Source: Clostridium sp. AF37-5
Lineage (GTDB): Bacteria; Bacillota; Clostridia; Lachnospirales; Lachnospiraceae
Direction of reading: 5' to 3'
Assembly: GCF_003477605.1 (NCBI RefSeq)
Contig: NZ_QUDR01000017.1
Span: 1 to 18,582 of the forward strand
DNA: 18,582 bases
The translations under genes and the position numbers were made by a program. The notes under the pieces were generated by a model. It was not told the origin of the DNA, did no database searches, and saw only the letters and a list, made by a program, of their open reading frames with translations. This document shows positions 7,324 through 14,148 of the stretch, in pieces (the first letter of the stretch is position 1; each line of letters opens with the position of its first letter).

Positions 7324-7755
7324 CTAGTCGAAGCTATCAATCGATGGCAAACTACCATCATAAAACTTGGTAATTACATCGTTAAGTCCATCAAAAGCAT
7401 CATAATAATTTGAAATAATTTCCTGAAAGTTTTTCTCTGCTATCTTGCCATCATAATCATGTGCTAATAAATTTCTTGTTTTTAGCATTTTTAACCATAT
7501 ATCATCACTAATTAATCCATTTGTAAATGCTGATTGTAAAACTTCTCTTGGAGACCCAATAGCAAAATCTGTTATTCCCAACTGTTTAACCAAAATATCC
7601 TTCATAACTTTCCAAGCCAAGTCAAATGTCAAATTATAATTTTGAATGGTCCCCTCTAAAACAAACTCCGCTGCTGGGTCTGCAGATTTACTCTTCTTTA
7701 AATTTCTTAGACTTCTGCAAAATGAACGATAGCGATTAAAATATTTTTCTTCCAT
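7324..7755 (-). CDS. HEPN-type nucleotidyltransferase-associated protein (HI0074/NTase_sub_bind family)
   Basis: This 143-residue helical protein belongs to the family that pairs with minimal nucleotidyltransferases. Typical features are NYNLTFDLAWKVMKDIL (39-55), GSPREVLQSAFTNGLI (67-82) and KTRNLLAHDYD (92-102). The last carries R94-x4-H99-x-Y101, the RX4HXY motif. In the characterised Shewanella HepT toxin this motif forms the RNase site, and its tyrosine is AMPylated by the MntA antitoxin. Whether this HI0074-branch member is a toxin is inference. Its ATG lies inside the end of the MNT gene (20-base overlap), with GGAGG 12 bases upstream, so the two are translationally linked. No signal peptide or membrane segment. 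Confidence 0.85.
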   Translation of the reverse strand: MEEKYFNRYRSFCRSLRNLKKSKSADPAAEFVLEGTIQNYNLTFDLAWKVMKDILVKQLGITDFAIGSPREVLQSAFTNGLISDDIWLKMLKTRNLLAHDYDGKIAEKNFQEIISNYYDAFDGLNDVITKFYDGSLPSIDSFD

Positions 7756-8035
7756 AATTCTCTATATCCTCCAATAAATATTCATCATTTATTTCATTAT
7801 AATAAAAAATATCAATTTTTCGCAAGGTATCTATCTGGCTAATCATCTGATTTAAAAGTTCACTATCCACATCACCGTATACGACAAAATCAATATCACT
7901 TCTAGCCGTGGCAGTTCCCGTTGCAAATGATCCAAATAAATCCAAATGTTCAGCCCCACATCGTTTACAAACAGACGCCACCCTTTCTATCAACTCATCT
8001 ATTGGCATAACTTGCAGTCCAACATTACTTTTCAA
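7736..8035 (-). CDS. MNT-type minimal nucleotidyltransferase, partner of HEPN protein
   Basis: The protein carries the nucleotidyltransferase-beta signature LFGSFATGTATARSDIDFVV (GS-x10-DxD) and a likely third acidic residue in RKIDIFYY, as in MntA-type antitoxins and HI0073-like proteins, which transfer NMP groups to the partner HEPN protein. The start is uncertain. The open frame runs up to a TTG at 8134, but that codon itself sits within AATTGAGGAGG and lacks its own ribosome binding site. A second AGGAGG at 8047-8052 precedes a TTG at 8033-8035 by 11 bases, giving a 99-residue protein of normal family size; an ATG at 8006-8008 has no good site. The skipped part (8036-8134) would encode a CYNCGEND segment. 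The gene overlaps the HEPN gene by 20 bases. Confidence 0.75.
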   Translation of the reverse strand: MKSNVGLQVMPIDELIERVASVCKRCGAEHLDLFGSFATGTATARSDIDFVVYGDVDSELLNQMISQIDTLRKIDIFYYNEINDEYLLEDIENYGRKIF

Positions 8036-8146
8036 ATCAATCTGCACCTCCTTAACCTTGTTCCACTTAATATCATTTTCCCCACAATTATAACATCGGA
8101 GTGGTTCTTCGTAAAGTGATGCTTTCCTCCTCAATTATCAATTGTG

Positions 8147-9145
8147 CTAAATTTCATCAATATGTCCAAGCACCTCTTTACATATTTTTGTTCTCCAAAA
8201 AGCAAAAGAAATCAAGCCCTCTCTATCTTCCGAATTGCTCAATAAATACTCTTTATAACCATAGGTACTTCGAAGCAATTGAAACACATATACATATGGC
8301 ATTGCATTTAAATCCTTGTCACTTAACGGAAAATACTCACAGTATGCTTTTACATAATGACGCAAATCCTGCAAATCAATTTTAGCATTGTTTCTTGAAT
8401 TATGCGATGTCTGCACAAATGACCTCATTAATTCCCATACCACCGGCAGTTTTCTTGCCGATGTAAAGTCAATTACTGCCTTTATCCGATTATTTTCCCC
8501 AATAATCTGACATCCTTGATAGTCGCCGTGACTGGGACTATACGTTATTCCTTCAAAATATCTCCGAAATATATTTTGATTTTTCTGCAATACAGTACGC
8601 TTATATAATAAATCTTCTTTGATTTGTTTATATAAAGAATCTTCCCTATGCTGCTCCAATACTTCTAATATATTATCATATTTGGAAACAGCATCACCAT
8701 TTACCCACACAGCATCCATATCAACAGGCAGTTCCATATCTTTTAATGCAATATGAATTTTGGCAAGCATAACCGCCATTTGCGGAAGCATTTCCTCCGG
8801 GAAATCATTGTACCCATAAGATTGTCCACTCATGTATTTTTGCAATACGAATCGATGTCCTTTGTATTTTACCATTTTTTCTCCCGAAACTGTTTCAATA
8901 AAATCTGTCGAAGGGATTCCGCAATTTTTCAATTTCTCCAATATTTTTGCTTCCCTGATAATATCGCAATCCTCAATATACGATTGGTATTCTTTCAAAA
9001 AATAAGTATTACTGCCATCATTAACAGTAAAACAATTTGCAGTTCCTATCGCAAGTTTTCTGTAAGAAGTACATGAAATATCCCAATTTGCTTTTAAAAG
9101 ATTCGTCATATTTTCCCCATCCAAAACCGTCTCCTCTAGTGCCAT
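8147..9145 (-). CDS. Aminoglycoside phosphotransferase-like (APH/CotS-type) kinase family protein
   Basis: This protein of 332 residues has the kinase-like fold of the APH/choline kinase group. Visible parts are an N-lobe with FLKEYQ (probable ATP lysine) and REAKILEKL, a hinge RFVLQKYMSGQSY, the catalytic loop SPSHGDYQGCQII with HGD (residues about 206-208), and the metal-binding IDF at about 225-227 followed by TSARKLPVVWELMRSF. The usual Asn of the catalytic loop appears to be replaced by Gln, as in some CotS-like spore coat kinases. The substrate may be a sugar, amino alcohol or antibiotic and cannot be told. An ATG 42 bases further up (9187) has a weak site; the chosen ATG follows AAAGGGG by 5 bases. 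It is probably cotranscribed with the MNT/HEPN genes from the promoter at 9431-9459. Confidence 0.82.
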   Translation of the reverse strand: MALEETVLDGENMTNLLKANWDISCTSYRKLAIGTANCFTVNDGSNTYFLKEYQSYIEDCDIIREAKILEKLKNCGIPSTDFIETVSGEKMVKYKGHRFVLQKYMSGQSYGYNDFPEEMLPQMAVMLAKIHIALKDMELPVDMDAVWVNGDAVSKYDNILEVLEQHREDSLYKQIKEDLLYKRTVLQKNQNIFRRYFEGITYSPSHGDYQGCQIIGENNRIKAVIDFTSARKLPVVWELMRSFVQTSHNSRNNAKIDLQDLRHYVKAYCEYFPLSDKDLNAMPYVYVFQLLRSTYGYKEYLLSNSEDREGLISFAFWRTKICKEVLGHIDEI

Positions 9146-9199
9146 GATGTCCCCTTTCTCTGTTAAAATAGTCATACTGATGTTCATAATCCCATCTTC

Positions 9200-9328
9200 T
9201 TACAAGATATATTCCATCTGTCTCTCTTTTGTTTTCAATCCCATTTTCTCATAAAATTTTTCTGCCGATGTATTTCCGGCCCACACATTGAGCGTTACCT
9301 CATAACAGCCAAGGCGCTTTGCCTCCAT
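9200..9328 (-). pseudogene. C-terminal remnant of a GNAT acetyltransferase
   Basis: A 42-codon frame reads MEAKRLGCYEVTLNVWAGN, then TSAEKFYEKMGLKTKERQMEYIL and a stop. This is the usual C-terminal end of a GNAT acetyltransferase: a helix, a strand, then the FYEKMGL motif. The acetyl-CoA binding part is missing, and an in-frame stop lies six bases before the ATG within an A-rich run. I see no clear N-terminal half in any frame upstream. It is therefore a fossil rather than a working enzyme. It lies between the promoter at 9431-9459 and the phosphotransferase gene, with about 55 bases to the latter's start. Confidence 0.7.
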
Positions 9329-9430
9329 TTTTTATATCCACATTGTAACATAGGATATCCTTTCAAGCCAGTTTTTTCTCACTGCGGCATCTATTTATTT
9401 CCAGTAAATTATTGTAATTTTTATTTAAGT

Positions 9431-9459
9431 ATACTATGAGATTCCTACGGGAAATTCAA
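9431..9459 (-). promoter_or_regulatory. Promoter upstream of GNAT remnant, phosphotransferase and MNT/HEPN genes
   Basis: On the minus strand TTGAAT (9454-9459) and TAGTAT (9431-9436) are 17 bases apart. It lies about 100 bases before the GNAT remnant and would drive the phosphotransferase and MNT/HEPN genes. Apart from this promoter and the hsp20 terminator, nothing else was found in 9329-9588. Confidence 0.6.
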
Positions 9460-9534
9460 CGAAAATAGAAAGCCGTGAAGGGCAGCAAATGAAAGAATAT
9501 AAAGTACGTTTCAAATCTTACAATGGTTTTTGCT

Positions 9535-9582
9535 AAAAAACAAGTCCCCTTCAGAGGACTCGATCTCTGAAGGGGACTTGTT
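9535..9582 (-). terminator. Strong intrinsic terminator of hsp20
   Basis: A perfect 18-bp inverted repeat (arms 9539-9556 and 9565-9582, GC-rich core GTCCCCTTCAGAG) with an 8-base loop ends, on the minus strand, in six Ts. It follows the hsp20 stop codon closely. Confidence 0.95.
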
Positions 9583-9588
9583 GAATGA

Positions 9589-10056
9589 TTATCCTTCAAT
9601 TGCGATATAATTTTTACCGGCAACTGCTTTGTCTGTCTTTTTCGGAATCTTCAATTGCAAGATACCATTTTCATACTTCGCCGAAATCTCATCCTGGGTA
9701 ATTCCCTCACCGATGTAAAAACTTCGGCTCATGCTGCCGGCATAACGTTCTTTACGAATGTACTTACCGGTCTTTTTATCTTTTTCATCTTTGTCCAAAC
9801 CTTTTGCTGCCGAAATGGTAATATAACCATCATTCAGTTCAGCGGTTACTTCATCTTTCTTGAAGCCAGGCAGATCAATGTCAACCTCATACGCATCATC
9901 TGTCTCGCGGACATCTGTCTTCATCATGTTCTTTGCATGTTTTCCATAAAGAGGATCTTTCGCCGGAAACATAGCCTTCTCAAATTCCTTACCAAATGGA
10001 AAATCATCCATCCAATCATCAAACAAACTCTCTCCAAAAATACTAGGTCTTAACAT
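9589..10056 (-). CDS. Hsp20/alpha-crystallin family small heat-shock protein
   Basis: This 155-residue protein is a small heat-shock chaperone that holds unfolding proteins in the cytoplasm until ATP-dependent chaperones refold them. The N-terminal region is acidic and aromatic (GESLFDDWMDDFPFGKEFEKAMF). The alpha-crystallin domain runs from about residue 45 to 142, with TDVRETDDAYEVDIDLPGFKKDEV, GDITIS-type strands, ERYAGSMSRSFYIGEGI and the signature NGILQLKIPKK (130-140). The length is normal for a clostridial Hsp18. The ATG follows AAGGAG by about 8 bases. It stands alone between a CIRCE-controlled promoter and a strong terminator, so it is a single-gene unit, expected to be repressed by HrcA and induced by heat or protein damage. 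The leader is unusually long, about 170 bases. Confidence 0.95.
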   Translation of the reverse strand: MLRPSIFGESLFDDWMDDFPFGKEFEKAMFPAKDPLYGKHAKNMMKTDVRETDDAYEVDIDLPGFKKDEVTAELNDGYITISAAKGLDKDEKDKKTGKYIRKERYAGSMSRSFYIGEGITQDEISAKYENGILQLKIPKKTDKAVAGKNYIAIEG

Positions 10057-10069
10057 AAGTCATTTCTCC

Positions 10070-10096
10070 TTTCCTTCTTGTAACAAGTGTCGGAAA
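10070..10096 (-). promoter_or_regulatory. Weak leader hairpin next to hsp20 ribosome binding site
   Basis: On the minus strand TTTCC (10092-10096) can pair with GGAAA (10070-10074), with an inner CTTG/CAAG stem and TTA loop. GGAAA directly precedes the GGAG ribosome binding site, so the stem could partly hide it, as RNA thermometers do. The rest of the 10057-10234 leader shows no recognised element. The role is speculative. Confidence 0.25.
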
Positions 10097-10234
10097 TATG
10101 GGTTCCTGCAAAACACCATAGGCACTTAGACTTTTGTATTATTAGCACCATCAGAGAAATCTGAAGTGTCGATTGTTAAATTTCGATTCGGATCCGGGTT
10201 CCTTTTCGTAACCCCTTTCCTTATCGTTAACTAT

Positions 10235-10263
10235 GTTATATCACTAATTGTTAGCACTGTCAA
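10235..10263 (-). promoter_or_regulatory. Sigma-A promoter of hsp20
   Basis: On the minus strand a perfect -35 TTGACA (10258-10263) and a -10 TATAAC (10235-10240) are exactly 17 bases apart. The -35 box overlaps the CIRCE element, so HrcA binding would directly exclude RNA polymerase. Confidence 0.88.
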
Positions 10264-10277
10264 GAGGCGAGTGCTAA
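10251..10277. promoter_or_regulatory. CIRCE operator (HrcA binding site)
   Basis: The sequence TTAGCACTG, nine bases, GAGTGCTAA matches the CIRCE consensus TTAGCACTC-N9-GAGTGCTAA except for one base at the inner end of one arm. It overlaps the -35 box of hsp20, which places this gene in the HrcA regulon. Confidence 0.93.
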
Positions 10278-10317
10278 TTTTTTGTGTCCTTTTATAAATG
10301 CCGAAATTTCGTTGTGC

Positions 10318-11313
10318 TCACATTACATTACTTTCAAAGTAACCGATCTCTTGCAATATAGCATCTAGTATTTTTGCATTTTTAATCGAAAAATCAGCTG
10401 TCACAACAGGGGTCTCGCCTTCGATTATGCATCTTCCCAGCTGCTCTATTTCTAATTGATAATTATGTGGGCAGTATACATTTCGAATCTGCTCTTTTCC
10501 TTCAATAATCAACGTATAGGAAGCATTTCCCTCTTGGTTAAATTTCGTATCGGATTTGATGTCGCCTTTTGTTCCGTGAATATACAATCTATCATAACGA
10601 TGCGGCTTATCTTTTTCAAAAATCATCCCGCATGTTATCGATGCACGTACATCATTTTCATAATTTAACAATGCAGCTGTATATATATCAACGCCATTTT
10701 CATCATACTGTGCCATTGCTTTTACCCGGGATGGCATATCTTCCAAAAGTTTTAACAGCATACTTGTATTATAACAGCCAAGATCATAAACTGCACCCCC
10801 ATAATTTTCTTTGTGCAGACGAATGTTGCTCTTATCATAATATGAAGTCAAAAACTGAGATTCAATATAACGGATTTCTCCAATTGTTCCTTCTTCAATT
10901 TCTTTTTTAAGTGCTGTAACAAAAGGACTGTGAAGGTAGGCATATGCTTCCATTAAAAATACCCCCTTCTCTTTTGCTGCCTCAAAAAGTTCTACTGTTT
11001 GTTTGGGTGTCGGCGCCAATGGTTTTTCGCACAGCACATGCTTTCCTGCTGCAATAGCCTTTTTTACCCATTCATAATGAAGATTATTTGGAAGCGGAAT
11101 ATAAACTGCCTGCACTTTGGGGTCTGACAAAAGTGCTTCATACCCTTCGTATGCTTTTTCAAACCCAAACATATCTTTATAATCTTCTGCTTTTTTCAAG
11201 CTGCGCCCTGCAATTCCATACCGTTCACAATTTTCTGCCTTCTGCATTCCCGGTATGCTGCAATCTCTGGCAATTCCTGCTGTTCCTAAAACTCCCCATC
11301 TTATCTTTTCCAT
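10318..11313 (-). CDS. Gfo/Idh/MocA-family NAD(P)-dependent oxidoreductase
   Basis: The protein is a cytoplasmic dehydrogenase of 331 residues acting on a sugar, inositol or related polyol, with NAD(P) as cofactor. The N-terminal Rossmann domain shows RWGVLGTAGIA (about residues 6-15), AGRSLKKAEDY and YIPLPNNLH. The family motif EKPLA lies at about 96-100, with the lysine expected in the active site. The C-terminal alpha/beta domain includes MEAYAYLHSPF, YGGAVYDLGCYNTSML and HGTKGDI. The substrate cannot be assigned. The open frame extends 14 codons upstream, but AGGAGG stands 6 bases before the ATG at 11311-11313, which is chosen. The ribosome binding site lies inside the end of the leucine-rich-repeat remnant. 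No promoter of its own was seen, so it is probably read through from upstream. Confidence 0.92.
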   Translation of the reverse strand: MEKIRWGVLGTAGIARDCSIPGMQKAENCERYGIAGRSLKKAEDYKDMFGFEKAYEGYEALLSDPKVQAVYIPLPNNLHYEWVKKAIAAGKHVLCEKPLAPTPKQTVELFEAAKEKGVFLMEAYAYLHSPFVTALKKEIEEGTIGEIRYIESQFLTSYYDKSNIRLHKENYGGAVYDLGCYNTSMLLKLLEDMPSRVKAMAQYDENGVDIYTAALLNYENDVRASITCGMIFEKDKPHRYDRLYIHGTKGDIKSDTKFNQEGNASYTLIIEGKEQIRNVYCPHNYQLEIEQLGRCIIEGETPVVTADFSIKNAKILDAILQEIGYFESNVM

Positions 11314-11465
11314 TTTTTTCCTCCTTGGCATTTCAATCCTGCTTTTTTCAGCCATTTTCGATAGCTTTTCATTTTTCCGGACGGCACATAAACCGATGCT
11401 TTTCTCGGAATTCCACGAAAAGCATTCTTCCCAATATTCTTTTTCTTGAGATACTTAAAGTATCT
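11301..11465 (-). pseudogene. C-terminal fragment of a BspA-like leucine-rich repeat protein
   Basis: A minus-strand frame ends with YFKYLKKKNIGKNAFRGI, then PRKASVYVPSGKMKSYRKWLKKAGL. IGxNAFxGI is the core of a BspA/LRR_5-type repeat, and VPxxKxxxYxKxLKKAG is the usual end of the last repeat in these secreted clostridial proteins. Everything before is missing: upstream in this frame the codons only shadow the ArsC-like gene, and there is no signal peptide. The final codons (GGKKWKR and stop) coincide with the ribosome binding site and start of the oxidoreductase. It is a deletion remnant of a surface protein gene. Confidence 0.65.
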
Positions 11466-11484
11466 TGATTCATAGGCAGCTCCT

Positions 11485-11827
11485 TTATTCCCACGTCTTC
11501 CACACATCCGGCTGATATCCCAGTGTCGCCTGTCTGCCATTGCGAACGATCGGAATTTTTAAAATCTGCGGATTTTCAAGTATCTTATCCAATTTATCCT
11601 CTTCCGCAATATACGTCACCAATGCAAGAGCATCCCGGTCCTTACATTCTTTGTTAATCATGCCTTCCAGTCCGCCATTGACGGCTGCCACCGATCGGAA
11701 TTCGCCTTTGCTTAGTGTCTTTTCCCACAGATCAATGTATTGAAACCGGATTCCACGTTCCTTGAAAAAACGCTGTGCTTTTTTTGTGTCGTTGTCTTTT
11801 TTTGCTGCCAAAGATTTGGATGTTCAT
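11485..11827 (-). pseudogene. ArsC/Spx-like (arsenate reductase family) protein gene, frameshifted at an A7 tract
   Basis: The gene has an ideal start: AGGAGG 5 bases before the ATG at 11825-11827, then MNIQIFGSKK, the normal beginning of an ArsC-family thioredoxin fold. At a run of seven As (minus strand, 11803-11797) the frame is lost. The rest (DNDTKKAQRFFKERGIRFQ, IDLWEKTLSKGEFRSV, NPQILKIPIVRNGRQATLGYQPDVW) continues one base on, in another frame, to the stop at 11485. Removing one A restores a full protein of about 113 residues. The catalytic Cys expected after the KK is absent, so even a repaired protein would lack normal reductase chemistry. A downstream TTG (11811) could start a shorter product without the first strand, but has no good ribosome binding site. 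It is a pseudogene, a slippage-dependent gene or a sequencing error. Confidence 0.75.
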
Positions 11828-11846
11828 ACCTACCTCCTATATCGTA

Positions 11847-14147
11847 TTATTTCACGATAACAATAACTGTCTTCGTTATTCCATAACACTTTACTTTTAT
11901 TTTTGTCCGCCCCTTCTTCATGCCTTTTAGCATTCCCTTTTTGGTAACTGCTGCAATCTTTTTATTCGCGGAAGCAAACACAACTTTCGTTGTTGGACGG
12001 ACTTTAACAATAATACGAGCCTTTTTTCCTTTTTTGACCTTTATCATCTTTTTCGCCACTTTAAATGTTGGTTTCTTTACAACAATCCTGCACGTGCTCT
12101 GATAACCATCTGCACTCGCAGTAATCAAAGCAGTTCCTGCTTTTTTTGCTGTTACCCGGCCATTTTCATCTACAACTGCCACTTTTTCATTGTCAGATGT
12201 ATATTTCACTACACTTTCTGTATCAGCACTAAGCTGTATGATTTTTTTCCCTTTTGTATACAATGTGACAGATGTCTTGTTCAATGTAAATGCCCGCGGT
12301 TCACTAGTTGGCGGCAATGGTGTTACCGTTGGTGGCGTTGGAAGTATTACAGGTGTGGCATCGGGTGTTGAACTTGGTACTTCTGTCGCAGCCGGAGTTG
12401 GAACCGTCGGCGTCGGCACCTGCGTTGGTGTTGTTGTCGGCGCTACGGTTGGCGTTGCCGTCGGCGTTGGGGTCATGGTTGGGGTTACTGTCGGAATCGG
12501 CTGTTCTTCACCCACCAAAAGCACTCGCGATATACTCTTGCCGGTTTTCGAATGGGTCAGCGTCAATGTCAGTTCACCCTTACAGTTCTCCCAGTCGTAT
12601 ATACATACAATCACCTGATTATATTGGCTTTGCCCCTCGTTAATACACTCCTCATCCCAACTGCAGAAAGCCGCTTCCTCTAAATCAACCGCTTCCCCGT
12701 TTTCCTTCGTCAATGCCAAATCGTAATCATAAAAAAGTTCCTCAAACGTTGGCTTATAAACCGTACCATCTGCCTTTTTAAATTCAACCGGATAATAATA
12801 TTCTTTTCCCTGCTGACTGATCACAGATTTTTTATCTGCATCTCCAATCCAATAAAAGTCATCTGCGTCCTCATTTTCCAGTTTTCCAATAATCCAGGAA
12901 TATATTTCTTCGGTTTTCTTTTTATTTAATTGAAAATTTGTATACTGCGTGCCCTCAATTGAAAAATTCCCACTCGAAGAGGCCTTTGCCTGTATGTAAC
13001 AATGATTCTCCACAAATCTCGCCATATATTCTGAGCCATTTACGTTTAATTTTGTTAGACCATAGACTTCTCCTTTTATCTCAAGTGTAGTATCATTTCC
13101 AACCAAAACGGAGCCACATGTTTGATCCTCGCCGGATACCGTTACACCGGTAAAATTGTTTGCAACACTCGGATTCGTTGACATTTGTCTGAGATCAAGC
13201 ACCGCATTTTTCTCGCAAAAGACGTTATTTACGTTAAAATCCGCCTCCTTAGGAAGCGTGATCCGCGACTTTTCTGCCATCGTGAGATTATTGATACCGG
13301 AAAATGACAAGGTATCAATATGAGCTCCCGCTTTCACATTGACATTCAACTCACCTATCAGATCCGTCTTGTCAAAATCCGTTACATTACTATCTTTTCC
13401 CAGTGTAACATTTACATTTCCTGTCAATGTATGACCATCGGCACCCGCTGCATGAATCTCCGTGTCTACCAATTTGGAATCCAGTTCTATATCCACTTTG
13501 TCTTGTTCGGAATCGCGATAATAATCTCCTGCATAAATTGCAGCTATCTTAGTCTGGGATATGGGATTGACCACTTTAATCGTTGTGTGACTTCCCATCT
13601 TTCCTTCCTCTCCCTGGTACGCGCCACCGCTGATCAATGGCCTCACATCGTCCTGCAATGTACTGGTTCCTACTCTCGTATCTACCGCATCCAACACCAG
13701 CGTATGTCCCGCCGCATAAATTGTTGTCCCACGTGCATTCCCTGCCTGCGGCACCATTTGCAGCCACATATCACAAAACGTAACGTCCGCTCCCAGCTGA
13801 ATCATACTGCGTATTTTCAAACCTGCTGACGTATCTGAACCAACAATCGTGATATCTTTATCAATAAATAATGGTTTCGGAGATCCGTCTTCGCACGTCT
13901 CGTATTTGGTGTAGGAGACTTCACCCACAAGTACAAGTGTCTGTCCCGTCTGAATCTGCTTCAAGGCCGTACGTATATTTTGATACGGTCTTTGGGCGGT
14001 TCCGTCACCTTCCGTAAGACTGCCTTCTCCATTTTCCACATAAACCTTAACTTCATCTGCTGCATCCGCCGCCTTAATGCCCATTGGAGCAGCTTGGTTC
14101 ATAATTAACGCTAAAATCAATAATAATACACTTAATTTTTTTCTCAT
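11847..14147 (-). CDS. Large secreted protein: beta-helix-like region, Pro/Thr linker, Big/Ig-like domains
   Basis: The 766-residue protein has a signal peptide (MRKKLSVLLLILALIMNQAA, cleavage near KAADA at about residue 28). Residues 30-400 contain many short strand-forming segments typical of right-handed beta-helix or polymorphic-repeat proteins, starting with a PYQNIRTALKQIQTGQTLVLVGEV block. Residues 400-548 are a mixed domain I do not recognise. A Pro/Thr-rich linker spans about 550-617. Residues 618-691 form a Big_2-type Ig-like domain (NKTSVTLYTKGKK, ENGRVTAKKAGTALITASADGY), and 693-766 a very lysine-rich Ig-like repeat ending in VIVIVK. No LPxTG motif, membrane anchor or SLH domain is seen. 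The ATG follows AGGAAG closely. A weak promoter-like pair (TTGATA, 19 bases, TATAAC, 14168-14198) lies within the NUDIX remnant. The ArsC-like gene starts 19 bases after its stop. Adhesion or carbohydrate binding is plausible but unproven. Confidence 0.88.
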   Translation of the reverse strand: MRKKLSVLLLILALIMNQAAPMGIKAADAADEVKVYVENGEGSLTEGDGTAQRPYQNIRTALKQIQTGQTLVLVGEVSYTKYETCEDGSPKPLFIDKDITIVGSDTSAGLKIRSMIQLGADVTFCDMWLQMVPQAGNARGTTIYAAGHTLVLDAVDTRVGTSTLQDDVRPLISGGAYQGEEGKMGSHTTIKVVNPISQTKIAAIYAGDYYRDSEQDKVDIELDSKLVDTEIHAAGADGHTLTGNVNVTLGKDSNVTDFDKTDLIGELNVNVKAGAHIDTLSFSGINNLTMAEKSRITLPKEADFNVNNVFCEKNAVLDLRQMSTNPSVANNFTGVTVSGEDQTCGSVLVGNDTTLEIKGEVYGLTKLNVNGSEYMARFVENHCYIQAKASSSGNFSIEGTQYTNFQLNKKKTEEIYSWIIGKLENEDADDFYWIGDADKKSVISQQGKEYYYPVEFKKADGTVYKPTFEELFYDYDLALTKENGEAVDLEEAAFCSWDEECINEGQSQYNQVIVCIYDWENCKGELTLTLTHSKTGKSISRVLLVGEEQPIPTVTPTMTPTPTATPTVAPTTTPTQVPTPTVPTPAATEVPSSTPDATPVILPTPPTVTPLPPTSEPRAFTLNKTSVTLYTKGKKIIQLSADTESVVKYTSDNEKVAVVDENGRVTAKKAGTALITASADGYQSTCRIVVKKPTFKVAKKMIKVKKGKKARIIVKVRPTTKVVFASANKKIAAVTKKGMLKGMKKGRTKIKVKCYGITKTVIVIVK
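12297..12500 (-). repeat. Degenerate ACN-CCN repeat encoding the Pro/Thr linker
   Basis: About 68 codons alternate mainly Thr, Pro, Val and Ala (TPTPTATPTVAPTTTPT and similar), giving short imperfect repeats at DNA level. The protein segment is an extended linker between the N-terminal domains and the Ig-like domains. Such tracts often vary in length between strains. Confidence 0.8.
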
Positions 14148-14148
14148 A

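Noticed and set aside
1344..9459. Shared TTGAATTTCC at the -35 regions of fucO and the phosphotransferase unit as a regulon signal
   Set aside because: Two short AT-rich matches around a -35 hexamer are expected by chance and the flanking bases differ.
10302..10311. Palindrome CGAAATTTCG as terminator of the Gfo/Idh gene
   Set aside because: It has no loop, low GC and no following T-tract, so it cannot form a useful terminator.
11466..11540. N-terminal part of the 79-codon frame that contains the LRR tail
   Set aside because: These codons only reflect the overlapping ArsC-like gene and the gap after it; the LRR similarity begins near 11465.
12190..12618. Plus-strand 142-codon frame rich in Gly and Val
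   Set aside because: It is the antisense of the Pro/Thr linker and Ig-like region of the secreted protein; the GVGVG pattern follows from ACN-CCN codons on the other strand.
13320..13829. Plus-strand 169-codon frame opposite the secreted protein
   Set aside because: It is a shadow of the minus-strand gene, with no ribosome binding site or recognisable domain.
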